From positions 1 to 64,000 of the forward strand of contig JBIOEA010000001.1 in the NCBI GenBank assembly GCA_044445605.1: a stretch of 64,000 nucleotides of DNA, in the 5' to 3' direction. The notes beneath the pieces were generated by a model. The model was not told the origin of the DNA, did not search any database, and saw only the letters and a list, made by a program, of their open reading frames with translations. Within the stretch, counting starts at the first letter, position 1. Every line of letters starts with the position of its first letter. This DNA comes from CAWKDC01 sp044445605 (GTDB taxonomy: Bacteria > Pseudomonadota > Gammaproteobacteria > JABCZS01). This document shows positions 1 to 6,995 of this stretch, one piece after another. Position numbers and translations under genes: made by a program.

Positions 1-8
1 GAAGAAAA

Positions 9-110
9 ACCCCCGCCTCGAAATACTCGGCCGCCCCCTTTAGAAGGGGGCAAAGACCCCCAAACCCCCGCCTCGGAATACTCGGCGGGTCCTTAAAAGG
101 GGGCAAAGAG
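9..110. repeat. Two tandem copies of a ~47-bp GC-rich intergenic repeat
   Basis: Two near-identical blocks follow each other. Each begins cccccgcctcg[a/g]aatactcggc and ends in agggggcaaaga, and each contains a short inverted C-run/G-run pair. A further fragment of the same block (ttccgaggcggggg) occurs in reverse orientation near 39404. No reading frame of interest lies here. It sits downstream of metQ (minus strand) and may help end that transcript, though it has no clean T-run. Confidence 0.7.
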
Positions 111-115
111 AGTGG

Positions 116-910
116 TTATCTCCACGCCGGTATCGCTTGCCCTTGAAATAGCTCGTTCGCCTTATCCAAAACCGCAGGCGCATGCAACGCTTCAACCAAT
201 TGTGCAACACGTGGATCATTTTCAAAGCCCGCACGGACCACCACAATGTTCGCATAAGGTGATTCATGATCTTCTAACAATAACGCGTGCTTGCTTGGCA
301 CCAGACCTGCCAACAAACTGTAATTCGTGTTAATCACCGCCAAACCAACATCAGGTAATGCACGCGGTAACTGGGCCGCATCCAACGGGATAATCTTCAA
401 CTCTCTAGGATTAGTTAATATGTCCGCAATCGTCACACTATTAGCATCGCGGTGTTTTAAGGTTATCAGCCCCGCTTTTTCCAACAGCAATAATGCACGC
501 GCACCATTACTTGGGTCATTAGGGATCGCCACTTTCGCCTCTTTCGGCAACGTTTCTAACGTGTATTTTTCAGAATAAATACCAACAGGGTACACAAACG
601 TTTTACCCACCGTCACGAGTTGCGCCTTGGGATGTGCCTTCAAATAATGATCCAAATAAACTTGATGCTGGAATACGTTTGCATCAAGTGAACCATCCAC
701 AAGCGCCGTGTTAGGCAGAATGTAATCCGCAAAAGTCACGATTTCAATCTCAAGCCCAGATTGCTCTAACGCAACTTGCTTCGCGACTTCCATCAATTGG
801 GTTTCAGGCCCAGCAATCGTGCCCACGCGTAACGAACTCAATCCAGCATTGGGAGAAGAGCAACCCCACAAAGCAAGCGCCATCAATACCGCGATAATAC
901 TTTTTTTCAT
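116..910 (-). CDS. metQ: MetQ, D-methionine-binding lipoprotein of the MetNIQ ABC importer
   Basis: Substrate-binding lipoprotein that captures methionine in the periplasm and delivers it to MetI/MetN. The start at 910 is chosen because it follows a GAGGGG ribosome-binding site and gives a classic lipoprotein signal (MKKSIIAVLMALALWGCSS, lipobox Cys at about residue 17); the longer frame upstream only overlaps metI. The body matches NlpA/MetQ: VGTIAGPETQLMEVAK near the N-terminus, LDANVFQHQVYLDHYLK in the middle, and a C-terminus ending GQAIPAWR. Length 264 residues is normal. It is the last gene of the minus-strand operon metT-like/metN/metI/metQ, one base after metI. Confidence 0.95.
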   Translation of the reverse strand: MKKSIIAVLMALALWGCSSPNAGLSSLRVGTIAGPETQLMEVAKQVALEQSGLEIEIVTFADYILPNTALVDGSLDANVFQHQVYLDHYLKAHPKAQLVTVGKTFVYPVGIYSEKYTLETLPKEAKVAIPNDPSNGARALLLLEKAGLITLKHRDANSVTIADILTNPRELKIIPLDAAQLPRALPDVGLAVINTNYSLLAGLVPSKHALLLEDHESPYANIVVVRAGFENDPRVAQLVEALHAPAVLDKANELFQGQAIPAWR

Positions 911-911
911 C

Positions 912-1556
912 CTACCCCTCCCGATTTGCATAAAAGTTTGCAATGCGATCGCCCAACCATTGTAACGACTGCACCAATACCACCAATATTGCCGTCGTCG
1001 ACAACATGATTTCCGCATTGAAATGCTGATACCCTTCATTGTAGGCCAACGTCCCTAAACCGCCTCCACCGACCACTCCCGCCATCGCAGAATAACCTAC
1101 CAATGCAACCACTGTGACGGTTAAGCCGCGAATCAATCCGGGTAAGGCTTCAGGTAATACCATGTGCACTAACATTTGGATAGGTGTAGCACCCATCGAT
1201 TTTCCCGCTTCCAACAAACCTTGCGGCAAATCAGCAAATACTGACTCGCTGATCCGTGCGTAAAAAGGAATCGCAGCCAATGCTAACGGCACGATCGCCG
1301 CATTCGTGCCAATGGATGTTCCTACCAACGCGCGCGTCAATGGAATCAAAATGATCATGAAAATCACAAAGGGAATCGAACGTGTCACGTTCACCACAAA
1401 ACTCACCATGCGGTATACCGATTGCTGTGCAAATAAATGAGCGCTCGATGTCGCATACATCCACAAACCCAAGATGACACCGAAAAAGGCCGCCGCGGCA
1501 CCCGATAGCACGATCATGTAAATCGTTTCAAGCGTTGCTTTCATTAAGGGATACAT
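912..1556 (-). CDS. metI: MetI, permease subunit of the methionine ABC importer
   Basis: Integral membrane subunit of the MetNIQ transporter, about five transmembrane helices. The EAA loop typical of ABC permeases is visible (SMGATPIQMLVHMVLPEALPG), and the C-terminus GDRIANFYANREG is typical of MetI. The start at 1556 is preferred because GGAGG lies nine bases upstream and the protein then starts as MetI homologues do (MYPLMKATLETIY); a start at 1583 is also open. It overlaps the 3' end of metN by 29 bases, indicating translational coupling. 214 residues, usual for the family. Confidence 0.93.
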   Translation of the reverse strand: MYPLMKATLETIYMIVLSGAAAAFFGVILGLWMYATSSAHLFAQQSVYRMVSFVVNVTRSIPFVIFMIILIPLTRALVGTSIGTNAAIVPLALAAIPFYARISESVFADLPQGLLEAGKSMGATPIQMLVHMVLPEALPGLIRGLTVTVVALVGYSAMAGVVGGGGLGTLAYNEGYQHFNAEIMLSTTAILVVLVQSLQWLGDRIANFYANREG

Positions 1557-2577
1557 AACCCATGACCTCCGCTCTTGCACCATGCTGAATCAAATAAGCC
1601 AACACTGCCTCACATTTATCAGCCTGCGCCAATGTGAACATCATCGTGCCACAACCCTCGCCCTGCAAGGTTTCCAAATGCGCTTGCAAAATATTCACAG
1701 ATGCATTGCACTCACGCACTAAGCCCGCAATCAATGGCTCCGTTGCCGCTTTGCCTCGGAAGGCCACGTGAATCAACGGCTGCTCATTCGCTGCGGTTGG
1801 AACGGATGACAAACGTGCCAATAAGGTGGGTGGCAACGATTCACCCATCGAACGTGCCACCAATTTCTTCGTAAAAGGATCACGCGGTGCCGTGAATAAA
1901 TCCAAGACATCGCCTTGCTCAACCACAGCACCACGGCTCATCACCGCCACACGTGTGCAAATCGATTTAATCACTTCCATTTCATGCGTGATCAATACAA
2001 TCGTGAGACCCAGCTCATCATGCAAGCTTTTGAGCAACGCTAAAATATTTTCAGTGGTTTCAGGGTCAAGCGATGACGTCGCTTCATCAGAAAGTAAAAT
2101 ATTCGGCTGATGTGCTAACGCCCGCGCAATGGCGACACGCTGCTTTTGGCCACCACTGAGCTGCGCAGGATAGCTTTGAGCAAACTTCGATAACCCCACA
2201 CGGTCCAACAGCGCACGTACACGAGTCGTGATGGTCGCTTCAGGCATTTTGCTCAAACGTAACGGCAATGCGATATTGTCAAATACCGTTTTTGACATCA
2301 CTAAATAGAAGTGCTGAAAAATCATCCCCATGTTAGCGCGCGCTTGACGCAAGGCCTGGGGAGATAATGTTTGAATAGATTGCTGATTCACCCAAACGTC
2401 GCCGGTGCTCGGTTTTTCAAGCCCGTTAATCAAACGTAATAACGTGCTTTTCCCCGCACCGCTCTCACCGATAATCCCAAATATTTCCCCGTCTTGAATT
2501 TGCAACGAGGTGGGATGCAGTGCGACGACCGGCGATCCTTCGCCATAAACTTTGCTTACCTGCTTTAAGTCGATCAT
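1528..2577 (-). CDS. metN: MetN, ATP-binding subunit of the methionine ABC importer
   Basis: ATPase that powers methionine uptake with MetI and MetQ. Visible motifs in order: Walker A GESGAGKST near residue 40, Q-loop GMIFQHF, signature LSGGQKQRVAIARAL, Walker B ILLSDEATSSLD, and switch His in LITHEM. The C-terminal ~100 residues form the NIL regulatory domain, in which methionine binding inhibits transport in E. coli MetN (known for the family, not shown here). The start at 2577 (MIDLKQVSKVY) aligns with homologues and is five bases from the upstream transporter stop; the ribosome-binding site is weak, suggesting coupled translation. Confidence 0.95.
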   Translation of the reverse strand: MIDLKQVSKVYGEGSPVVALHPTSLQIQDGEIFGIIGESGAGKSTLLRLINGLEKPSTGDVWVNQQSIQTLSPQALRQARANMGMIFQHFYLVMSKTVFDNIALPLRLSKMPEATITTRVRALLDRVGLSKFAQSYPAQLSGGQKQRVAIARALAHQPNILLSDEATSSLDPETTENILALLKSLHDELGLTIVLITHEMEVIKSICTRVAVMSRGAVVEQGDVLDLFTAPRDPFTKKLVARSMGESLPPTLLARLSSVPTAANEQPLIHVAFRGKAATEPLIAGLVRECNASVNILQAHLETLQGEGCGTMMFTLAQADKCEAVLAYLIQHGARAEVMGYVSLNESNA

Positions 2578-2581
2578 GCAA

Positions 2582-4081
2582 TTACACCCATATTTGGACA
2601 GCAATCATGGAGAATACAGCGGCAACACCCAGCAGTGTCATCGACAAAGGTAACTGCGTTTTCACGTGGTGCATTAAATCACACCCCGTACTCATGCTCG
2701 ACAACACAACCGTGTCGGATACGGGAGAGCATTGATCCCCCGCTACAGAACCGCCTAGCACAGCACCTAAACAAATTTGTACGTAAATAACTTCAGGAAC
2801 CAGCTGATACGCTAATGGTATCGCGACAGGCAACACCACGGCAAATGTACCAAATGACGAACCTGTTGCAAAGGCAATCAGCAGGCACAGTAATGTTAAA
2901 AGACCGGGCAACAGCGTCGGCGATAGCGAACCGTCGGTCAACGTGATCAAAAAGGGCGCTAATCCGAGCTTCTTCGTTACTACGCCTAATGTGACAGCAA
3001 GTCCTAACAAAATGGCAGCCACGGTGACACTTTGACAGCCTTCGTTGAAACCATTCATCACGTCACTCAGTGACATGCCGCGCACTTTTGCTACGACCAT
3101 GCTGGTGAGCACTGCTAATAAAAATGCTTCAGGAATGAAGTTTGAATACTTGCGGTCAATCAGCCCCAGATGTGCACATACATAAGGTGTGATCGCTAAT
3201 GCCAATAACAATATGAGTGGCAAAAGGAAATCCCAATTGCTAGGAAGATAGCCGTAAGCCTGATGCGCCTTGCCTGAACCAAGTTTCATCATCGGCTGCG
3301 AATCATCAGCGTCTAACTTGCCTGTGGTACGTGAACGCACCATCGCCGCTCTTAAACCCGCACCCATCCAAGGCAACTTCTCAATAGACATTAATAGCGT
3401 GAAAAATACCGCGAGCAATGCATAGAAATTAAAAGGAATCGAGGAAATAAATAAACTGAATGCCTCTGCTTCTGTCGTGACGAATGGGAGCTGCCCCGTC
3501 GCTATGATAATGCCACCCACGTAAATCGGCCAGGCATTAAAAGGCAAAATGGTTGCCACAGGCGATGCAGTGGAGTCAACAATGTAGGCGAGTTCTTCAT
3601 GGCTCACTTTATATTTATCGGTCACAGGGCGCACTGTCGTCCCCGTCAAAATCGTACTGACCGTACCACCTTGGTGAAACACTAGCCCCATGACCCAAGC
3701 AAATACTTTTGCAGAACGTGGGCCATACGCTAAACGATGCCCAACGGTTTCAGCAAAATGACGCGCTGCGCCCGTTTTGTTCCACATGCCGATCAATCCA
3801 CCCAGACACCATAGATAGGTGATCAGGATGAGCGCATAATCCGCGGTGCCTAATGATGGCAACAGGAACGTTCGCAAAAAGTTAATGTCCATCATGCTGC
3901 CTGTCTGCATGCATAAAATGATGGCACCGGCTATCACACCCACGAACAATGCAAATATCACTTGACGCGTTAAAAAAGCTAAACTGATACTGAGCAACGC
4001 GGGCACTAATGTCAGCCACGTCTTACTATACGGCTGAATGTGTGCGTACCATTCTAGCCCTTTGTCTAATAAATGCTCCAT
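2582..4081 (-). CDS. NhaC-family transporter, probable methionine transporter (MetT-like)
   Basis: Polytopic inner-membrane protein of about 499 residues with roughly 11-12 hydrophobic segments, matching the NhaC Na+/H+ antiporter family (Gly/Ser-rich motifs such as TGSSFGTFAVVLPVAIPLA and GGSVAGDQCSPVSDT). The start at 4081 follows AAGGTG at proper spacing; a longer frame to 4144 lacks a site. It is the first gene of an operon with metN-metI-metQ, four bases from metN. NhaC-family proteins called MetT have been predicted as methionine transporters in other gammaproteobacteria by comparative genomics. Family and operon support that role here, but the substrate is an inference; a sodium/proton antiporter remains possible. 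Confidence 0.8.
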   Translation of the reverse strand: MEHLLDKGLEWYAHIQPYSKTWLTLVPALLSISLAFLTRQVIFALFVGVIAGAIILCMQTGSMMDINFLRTFLLPSLGTADYALILITYLWCLGGLIGMWNKTGAARHFAETVGHRLAYGPRSAKVFAWVMGLVFHQGGTVSTILTGTTVRPVTDKYKVSHEELAYIVDSTASPVATILPFNAWPIYVGGIIIATGQLPFVTTEAEAFSLFISSIPFNFYALLAVFFTLLMSIEKLPWMGAGLRAAMVRSRTTGKLDADDSQPMMKLGSGKAHQAYGYLPSNWDFLLPLILLLALAITPYVCAHLGLIDRKYSNFIPEAFLLAVLTSMVVAKVRGMSLSDVMNGFNEGCQSVTVAAILLGLAVTLGVVTKKLGLAPFLITLTDGSLSPTLLPGLLTLLCLLIAFATGSSFGTFAVVLPVAIPLAYQLVPEVIYVQICLGAVLGGSVAGDQCSPVSDTVVLSSMSTGCDLMHHVKTQLPLSMTLLGVAAVFSMIAVQIWV

Positions 4082-4102
4082 CGCGATCACCTTTTGTAAA
4101 CG

Positions 4103-4140
4103 AAAAAAATTCTTCATCGGCCCAATACTTGGAAGGCCGA
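4103..4140 (-). promoter_or_regulatory. Hairpin plus T-run in the leader of the metT-like operon (possible attenuator)
   Basis: Read on the minus strand, TCGGCC, a 12-base loop and GGCCGA (4117-4140) are followed after about seven bases by ATTTTTTT (4103-4110), ending about 20 bases before the start codon of the transporter. This resembles a weak intrinsic terminator inside a 5' leader. I saw no recognisable SAM riboswitch core. It could alternatively be a remnant of an upstream terminator. Confidence 0.35.
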
Positions 4141-4262
4141 CCAACTTATATAATTAACATCTTCCGCTTCCTGCAAGTGCGCCTATTTTCCCACGAATCG
4201 AGAAATAAAAAAACGCTTTTTTCATGATTAGGTGACTTATTTATTAGTCATTTAGCTTTATA

Positions 4263-4291
4263 TTGACTTTTGCCATTTTCCGAAGTAAACT
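4263..4291 (+). promoter_or_regulatory. Candidate sigma-70 promoter for xseB-ispA
   Basis: TTGACT at 4263-4268 and TAAACT at 4286-4291 with a 17-base spacer, 31 bases before the xseB start. Located in the divergent region between the metT-like operon and xseB. Pattern only. Confidence 0.5.
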
Positions 4292-4321
4292 TCAAACACC
4301 CTATATAGGAACCCATTTCTC

Positions 4322-4570
4322 ATGAAATCCTCGACTAAAGCCAAATCAAAACAAGCATTTTCATTTGAAGAAGCGATAGCCTCTCTGGAGTCATTGGTGA
4401 AAAATATGGAGTCGGGGCAGTTAAGCTTAGAGGCTTCCCTTAAAACGTTTGAGGAAGGCATTGCCTTATCACGGGAGTGTCAATCAGCGCTTTCAGAGGC
4501 TAAGCTAAAGGTAGACACTTTGTTACATAAAACAGATGGCAGTTTAGACACAACAGAATTATCATCATAA
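4322..4570 (+). CDS. xseB: XseB, exodeoxyribonuclease VII small subunit
   Basis: Small subunit of exonuclease VII, which with XseA degrades single-stranded DNA; XseA is not in this window. The 82-residue protein carries the family core FEEAIASLESLVKNMESGQ, then LEASLKTFEEGIALSRECQ and a helical C-terminus. Length is usual. Directly upstream of ispA, the common gammaproteobacterial order xseB-ispA-dxs, although here dxs is displaced about 1.5 kb downstream by two other genes. Confidence 0.93.
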   Translation: MKSSTKAKSKQAFSFEEAIASLESLVKNMESGQLSLEASLKTFEEGIALSRECQSALSEAKLKVDTLLHKTDGSLDTTELSS

Positions 4571-4612
4571 GTGCGCGTCATAAGACGCCCCTACAAAAAA
4601 CGGACGATTGAT

Positions 4613-5494
4613 ATGATAATACATGCCTATATTCAAGAATGCTTAGACCGAATCGATACAGTTTTATCTCAATATCTGCCCGATACGAAAGCAACCCCTA
4701 CCCACCTACATGAAGCGATGCGTTATGCCGTACTAAACGGTGGCAAGCGCCTACGTCCTTTACTGGTGTATGCGACGGGATATGCCCTACGGATTCCCCG
4801 TGAAAAGCTGGATGCTCCTGCTGTTGCGGTTGAATTCCTCCATGCGTATTCATTGATACACGATGATCTTCCTGCCATGGATAATGATGACTTACGCCGT
4901 GGCAAGCCTACCTGCCACATTGCCTATGATGAAGCGACCGCCATTTTAGCGGGTGACGCCTTGCATGCGTTAGCATTCGAAACGTTGGCGGATGCGACCC
5001 ACATTGATCCCTCACGTCGTTTACAAATGATTGGCTGCCTTGCTAAGTCGGCGGGATCGTTTGGGATGGTCGGCGGGCAGGCAATCGATTTATCGAGTTC
5101 GCCCAAAAGCATGAATCATGATCAACTTGCGCACATGCATCGTTGCAAAACGGGCGCCGTGATTCGTGCGAGTATCCAATTGGCGGCCTTGATGCAACCT
5201 GTCGCACCCGAAACGTTCAATCAGCTCACCTTGTTTGCAGAAACATTGGGCCTGGCATTCCAAGTCCAAGACGATCTATTAGACGTAGAAGGCGATGCAG
5301 CGTTATTGGGGAAGAATACCGGCGTGGATGCTGCATTAAACAAAGCCACCTACCCTGCGATTTTAGGCATGACGGGCGCGAAACAATGGCTTCAACAATT
5401 GCACGAAGAAGCGCTCAGTATCTTGGCTTACATCGATGGCGATACCAAGTACCTCAAGCACTTGACCAATTTTGCAGTGTCGAGAAATCAATAA
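4613..5494 (+). CDS. ispA: IspA, farnesyl diphosphate synthase (polyprenyl synthetase)
   Basis: Condenses IPP with DMAPP/GPP to farnesyl diphosphate for quinones and undecaprenyl-phosphate. Hallmarks: GGKRLRPLL near residue 45, first aspartate-rich motif DDLPAMDNDD, GDALHALAFE, and second aspartate-rich motif QDDLLDVEGD. The ATG at 4613 gives a normal ~293-residue protein; an in-frame GTG at 4571 right after xseB would add 14 residues unlike the family, through a partial copy of a dispersed repeat. Start is likely but not certain. Confidence 0.93.
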   Translation: MIIHAYIQECLDRIDTVLSQYLPDTKATPTHLHEAMRYAVLNGGKRLRPLLVYATGYALRIPREKLDAPAVAVEFLHAYSLIHDDLPAMDNDDLRRGKPTCHIAYDEATAILAGDALHALAFETLADATHIDPSRRLQMIGCLAKSAGSFGMVGGQAIDLSSSPKSMNHDQLAHMHRCKTGAVIRASIQLAALMQPVAPETFNQLTLFAETLGLAFQVQDDLLDVEGDAALLGKNTGVDAALNKATYPAILGMTGAKQWLQQLHEEALSILAYIDGDTKYLKHLTNFAVSRNQ

Positions 5495-5569
5495 GCGAGC
5501 AGATTTGACAGTTCATTCATGATCTCCTATTAATATATATACCTCACTCAATATATAAGGAATATCTCC

Positions 5570-5941
5570 ATGAACTTGATCAAAACACTTGCAACAACGA
5601 CATTAGTCCTCGCGGTTGCGTTCGGGGCTGCGGCAAAAACAGGAACAATGGGACATATAACGGAAGCTTGGTGTGGCTATAATGGCTCCCTTCCTGCAGC
5701 ACAAGGTTATGTCAATGAAGGAAAGGAAATAAATAATGCATTCTATCGCTGCGGTGTTCACACGGACGGATATAACTACATTCAGAGTGCAGTAAATTTA
5801 GCACCTGATGGCTGCTCTTTTGCTGGGACGCCTGATGCTACAAGCTTACAAGTATGTCATGATCTCTACACCACCCTCACAAATAGAACGGCTCCCAAAC
5901 CTAAGGAAGTTGTCTCCCCTCATCTTTCGCCCTCTCATTGA
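5570..5941 (+). CDS. Small secreted Cys-containing protein of the 'WCGY' family
   Basis: Not a family I recognise by name. The 123-residue protein starts with a clear Sec signal peptide (MNLIKTLATTTLVLAVAF, cleavage near AAA-K) followed by AWCGYNGSL, and has four cysteines after the signal region. The N-terminus and the WCGY motif resemble two tandem secreted proteins at 53951-54607 and 54767-55471 in this window (MN[LF]IKPLAATLL and PWCGYD), suggesting distant paralogues. It has its own ribosome-binding site (AAGGAA) and interrupts the usual ispA-dxs neighbourhood. Export to the periplasm or outside is predicted; function unknown. Confidence 0.75.
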   Translation: MNLIKTLATTTLVLAVAFGAAAKTGTMGHITEAWCGYNGSLPAAQGYVNEGKEINNAFYRCGVHTDGYNYIQSAVNLAPDGCSFAGTPDATSLQVCHDLYTTLTNRTAPKPKEVVSPHLSPSH

Positions 5942-5947
5942 TCGTGA

Positions 5948-5990
5948 AGGGGGCGAATGATGTTTCGCCCCCTACAGTTTCGCCCCTACA
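5948..5990. repeat. Dispersed hairpin repeat (GTAGGGGCGAAA...TTTCGCCC family), one and a half copies
   Basis: AGGGGGCGAA and TTCGCCCCCT form a strong hairpin at about 5948-5973, followed by TTTCGCCCCTAC, the reverse-oriented half of the same repeat found at many other intergenic positions in the window. It lies just after the small secreted gene and before pyrB and could act as a transcript end despite the lack of a T-run. Confidence 0.75.
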
Positions 5991-6046
5991 ATTGACATTA
6001 TCTAGCGCTGCTGGCAAACTACATCCCAAACATAAGGGATACTGAA

Positions 6047-6946
6047 ATGAACATCTTATCGTGCGATCCATTTTCCCCCGCTGACATTGCACTGATTTTT
6101 CAGCTAGCCGATGATATTCAGGCCCATCCCGAACAATACAAACATTTTCTGGATGGCAAAATCATCGCCACTGTTTTTTATGAACCCAGCACCCGTACAC
6201 GGCTTTCATTTGAATCTGCTGTTCAACGTTTGGGTGGCAACATCATCAGCACCGAAAATGCGAAAGAAATGAGCTCTGCCGTGAAAGGGGAAACCCTCAC
6301 CGACACGATGCGTGTGCTCAGTGGCTACAGCGATGCCATTATCCTGCGGCATTTTGAGTCCGATGCCTCTCAAGTTGCAGCACAAGCAGCAACGATTCCC
6401 GTGATCAATGCCGGCAGTGGCATCGGCGAACATCCCACCCAAGCACTGCTCGATTTGTACACGATTTATCGCCAGAAAGGCCGCTTGAACGGATTAAAGG
6501 TCGCCGTTGTCGGCGATTTGGCTCACGGCAGGACCGTCCACTCCCTCATTAAATTGTTGGGGAAATATGACAACAATGTCGTGTATGGCGTTTCAGACCC
6601 TGCCCTCGACTTCCCTGCCGAGTACATCCATGACTTTTCAATACATAACCAATACATTGCCGTACGCTCATTAGACGATTTACCGAAAGATCTCGATGTG
6701 ATTTATCAAACGCGTCAACAACTCGAACGCTTTAAAGAGAACTATGACCACTTGCCAGACTTCTCCATTAATAATGACTATTTGAATACGTTTGATGAAG
6801 ATCTCATGTTGATGCACCCCCTGCCCCGTAATGCCGAAATCGCCCCCGATTGCGATAACAACCCCCGTGCGTTCTATTTTAAACAGGCCCATGCGGGGAT
6901 CCCGATTCGGATGGCGTTGTTGGTGTATGTGTTTCGGAAGCATTAG
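6047..6946 (+). CDS. pyrB: PyrB, aspartate carbamoyltransferase catalytic chain
   Basis: Catalyses carbamoyl phosphate + aspartate to carbamoyl-aspartate, the committed step of pyrimidine synthesis. The carbamoyl-phosphate loop STRTRLSFESA is near residue 50, the mobile loop Lys in SSAVKGET near 82, HPTQALLDLYTI near 130, and HPLPR near 267. At 299 residues it matches E. coli-type class B catalytic chains, which normally pair with PyrI; no pyrI follows here. Flanked by the secreted gene and dxs, an unusual place for pyrB. Confidence 0.95.
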   Translation: MNILSCDPFSPADIALIFQLADDIQAHPEQYKHFLDGKIIATVFYEPSTRTRLSFESAVQRLGGNIISTENAKEMSSAVKGETLTDTMRVLSGYSDAIILRHFESDASQVAAQAATIPVINAGSGIGEHPTQALLDLYTIYRQKGRLNGLKVAVVGDLAHGRTVHSLIKLLGKYDNNVVYGVSDPALDFPAEYIHDFSIHNQYIAVRSLDDLPKDLDVIYQTRQQLERFKENYDHLPDFSINNDYLNTFDEDLMLMHPLPRNAEIAPDCDNNPRAFYFKQAHAGIPIRMALLVYVFRKH

Positions 6947-6957
6947 AGAAGAACTTA

Positions 6958-6966
6958 TGGTATAGT
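6958..6966 (+). promoter_or_regulatory. Candidate extended -10 promoter for dxs
   Basis: TGGTATAGT (6958-6966) is a full extended -10 element (TGn then TATAGT). It lies in the 49-base gap between pyrB and dxs, with no good -35. It would start transcription near 6973, 23 bases before the dxs ATG. Confidence 0.4.
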
Positions 6967-6995
6967 ACCCAGGTTTTAATGGCCCGGAATCTGGT

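Noticed and set aside
1..110. CRISPR array
   Set aside because: Only two repeat units, GC-rich and imperfect, without regular spacers or cas genes; they are intergenic repeats.
4082..4321. SAM riboswitch upstream of the methionine transport operon
   Set aside because: Looked for SAM-I/SAM-II/SAM-IV-like cores on the minus strand; only a small hairpin with a T-run was seen.
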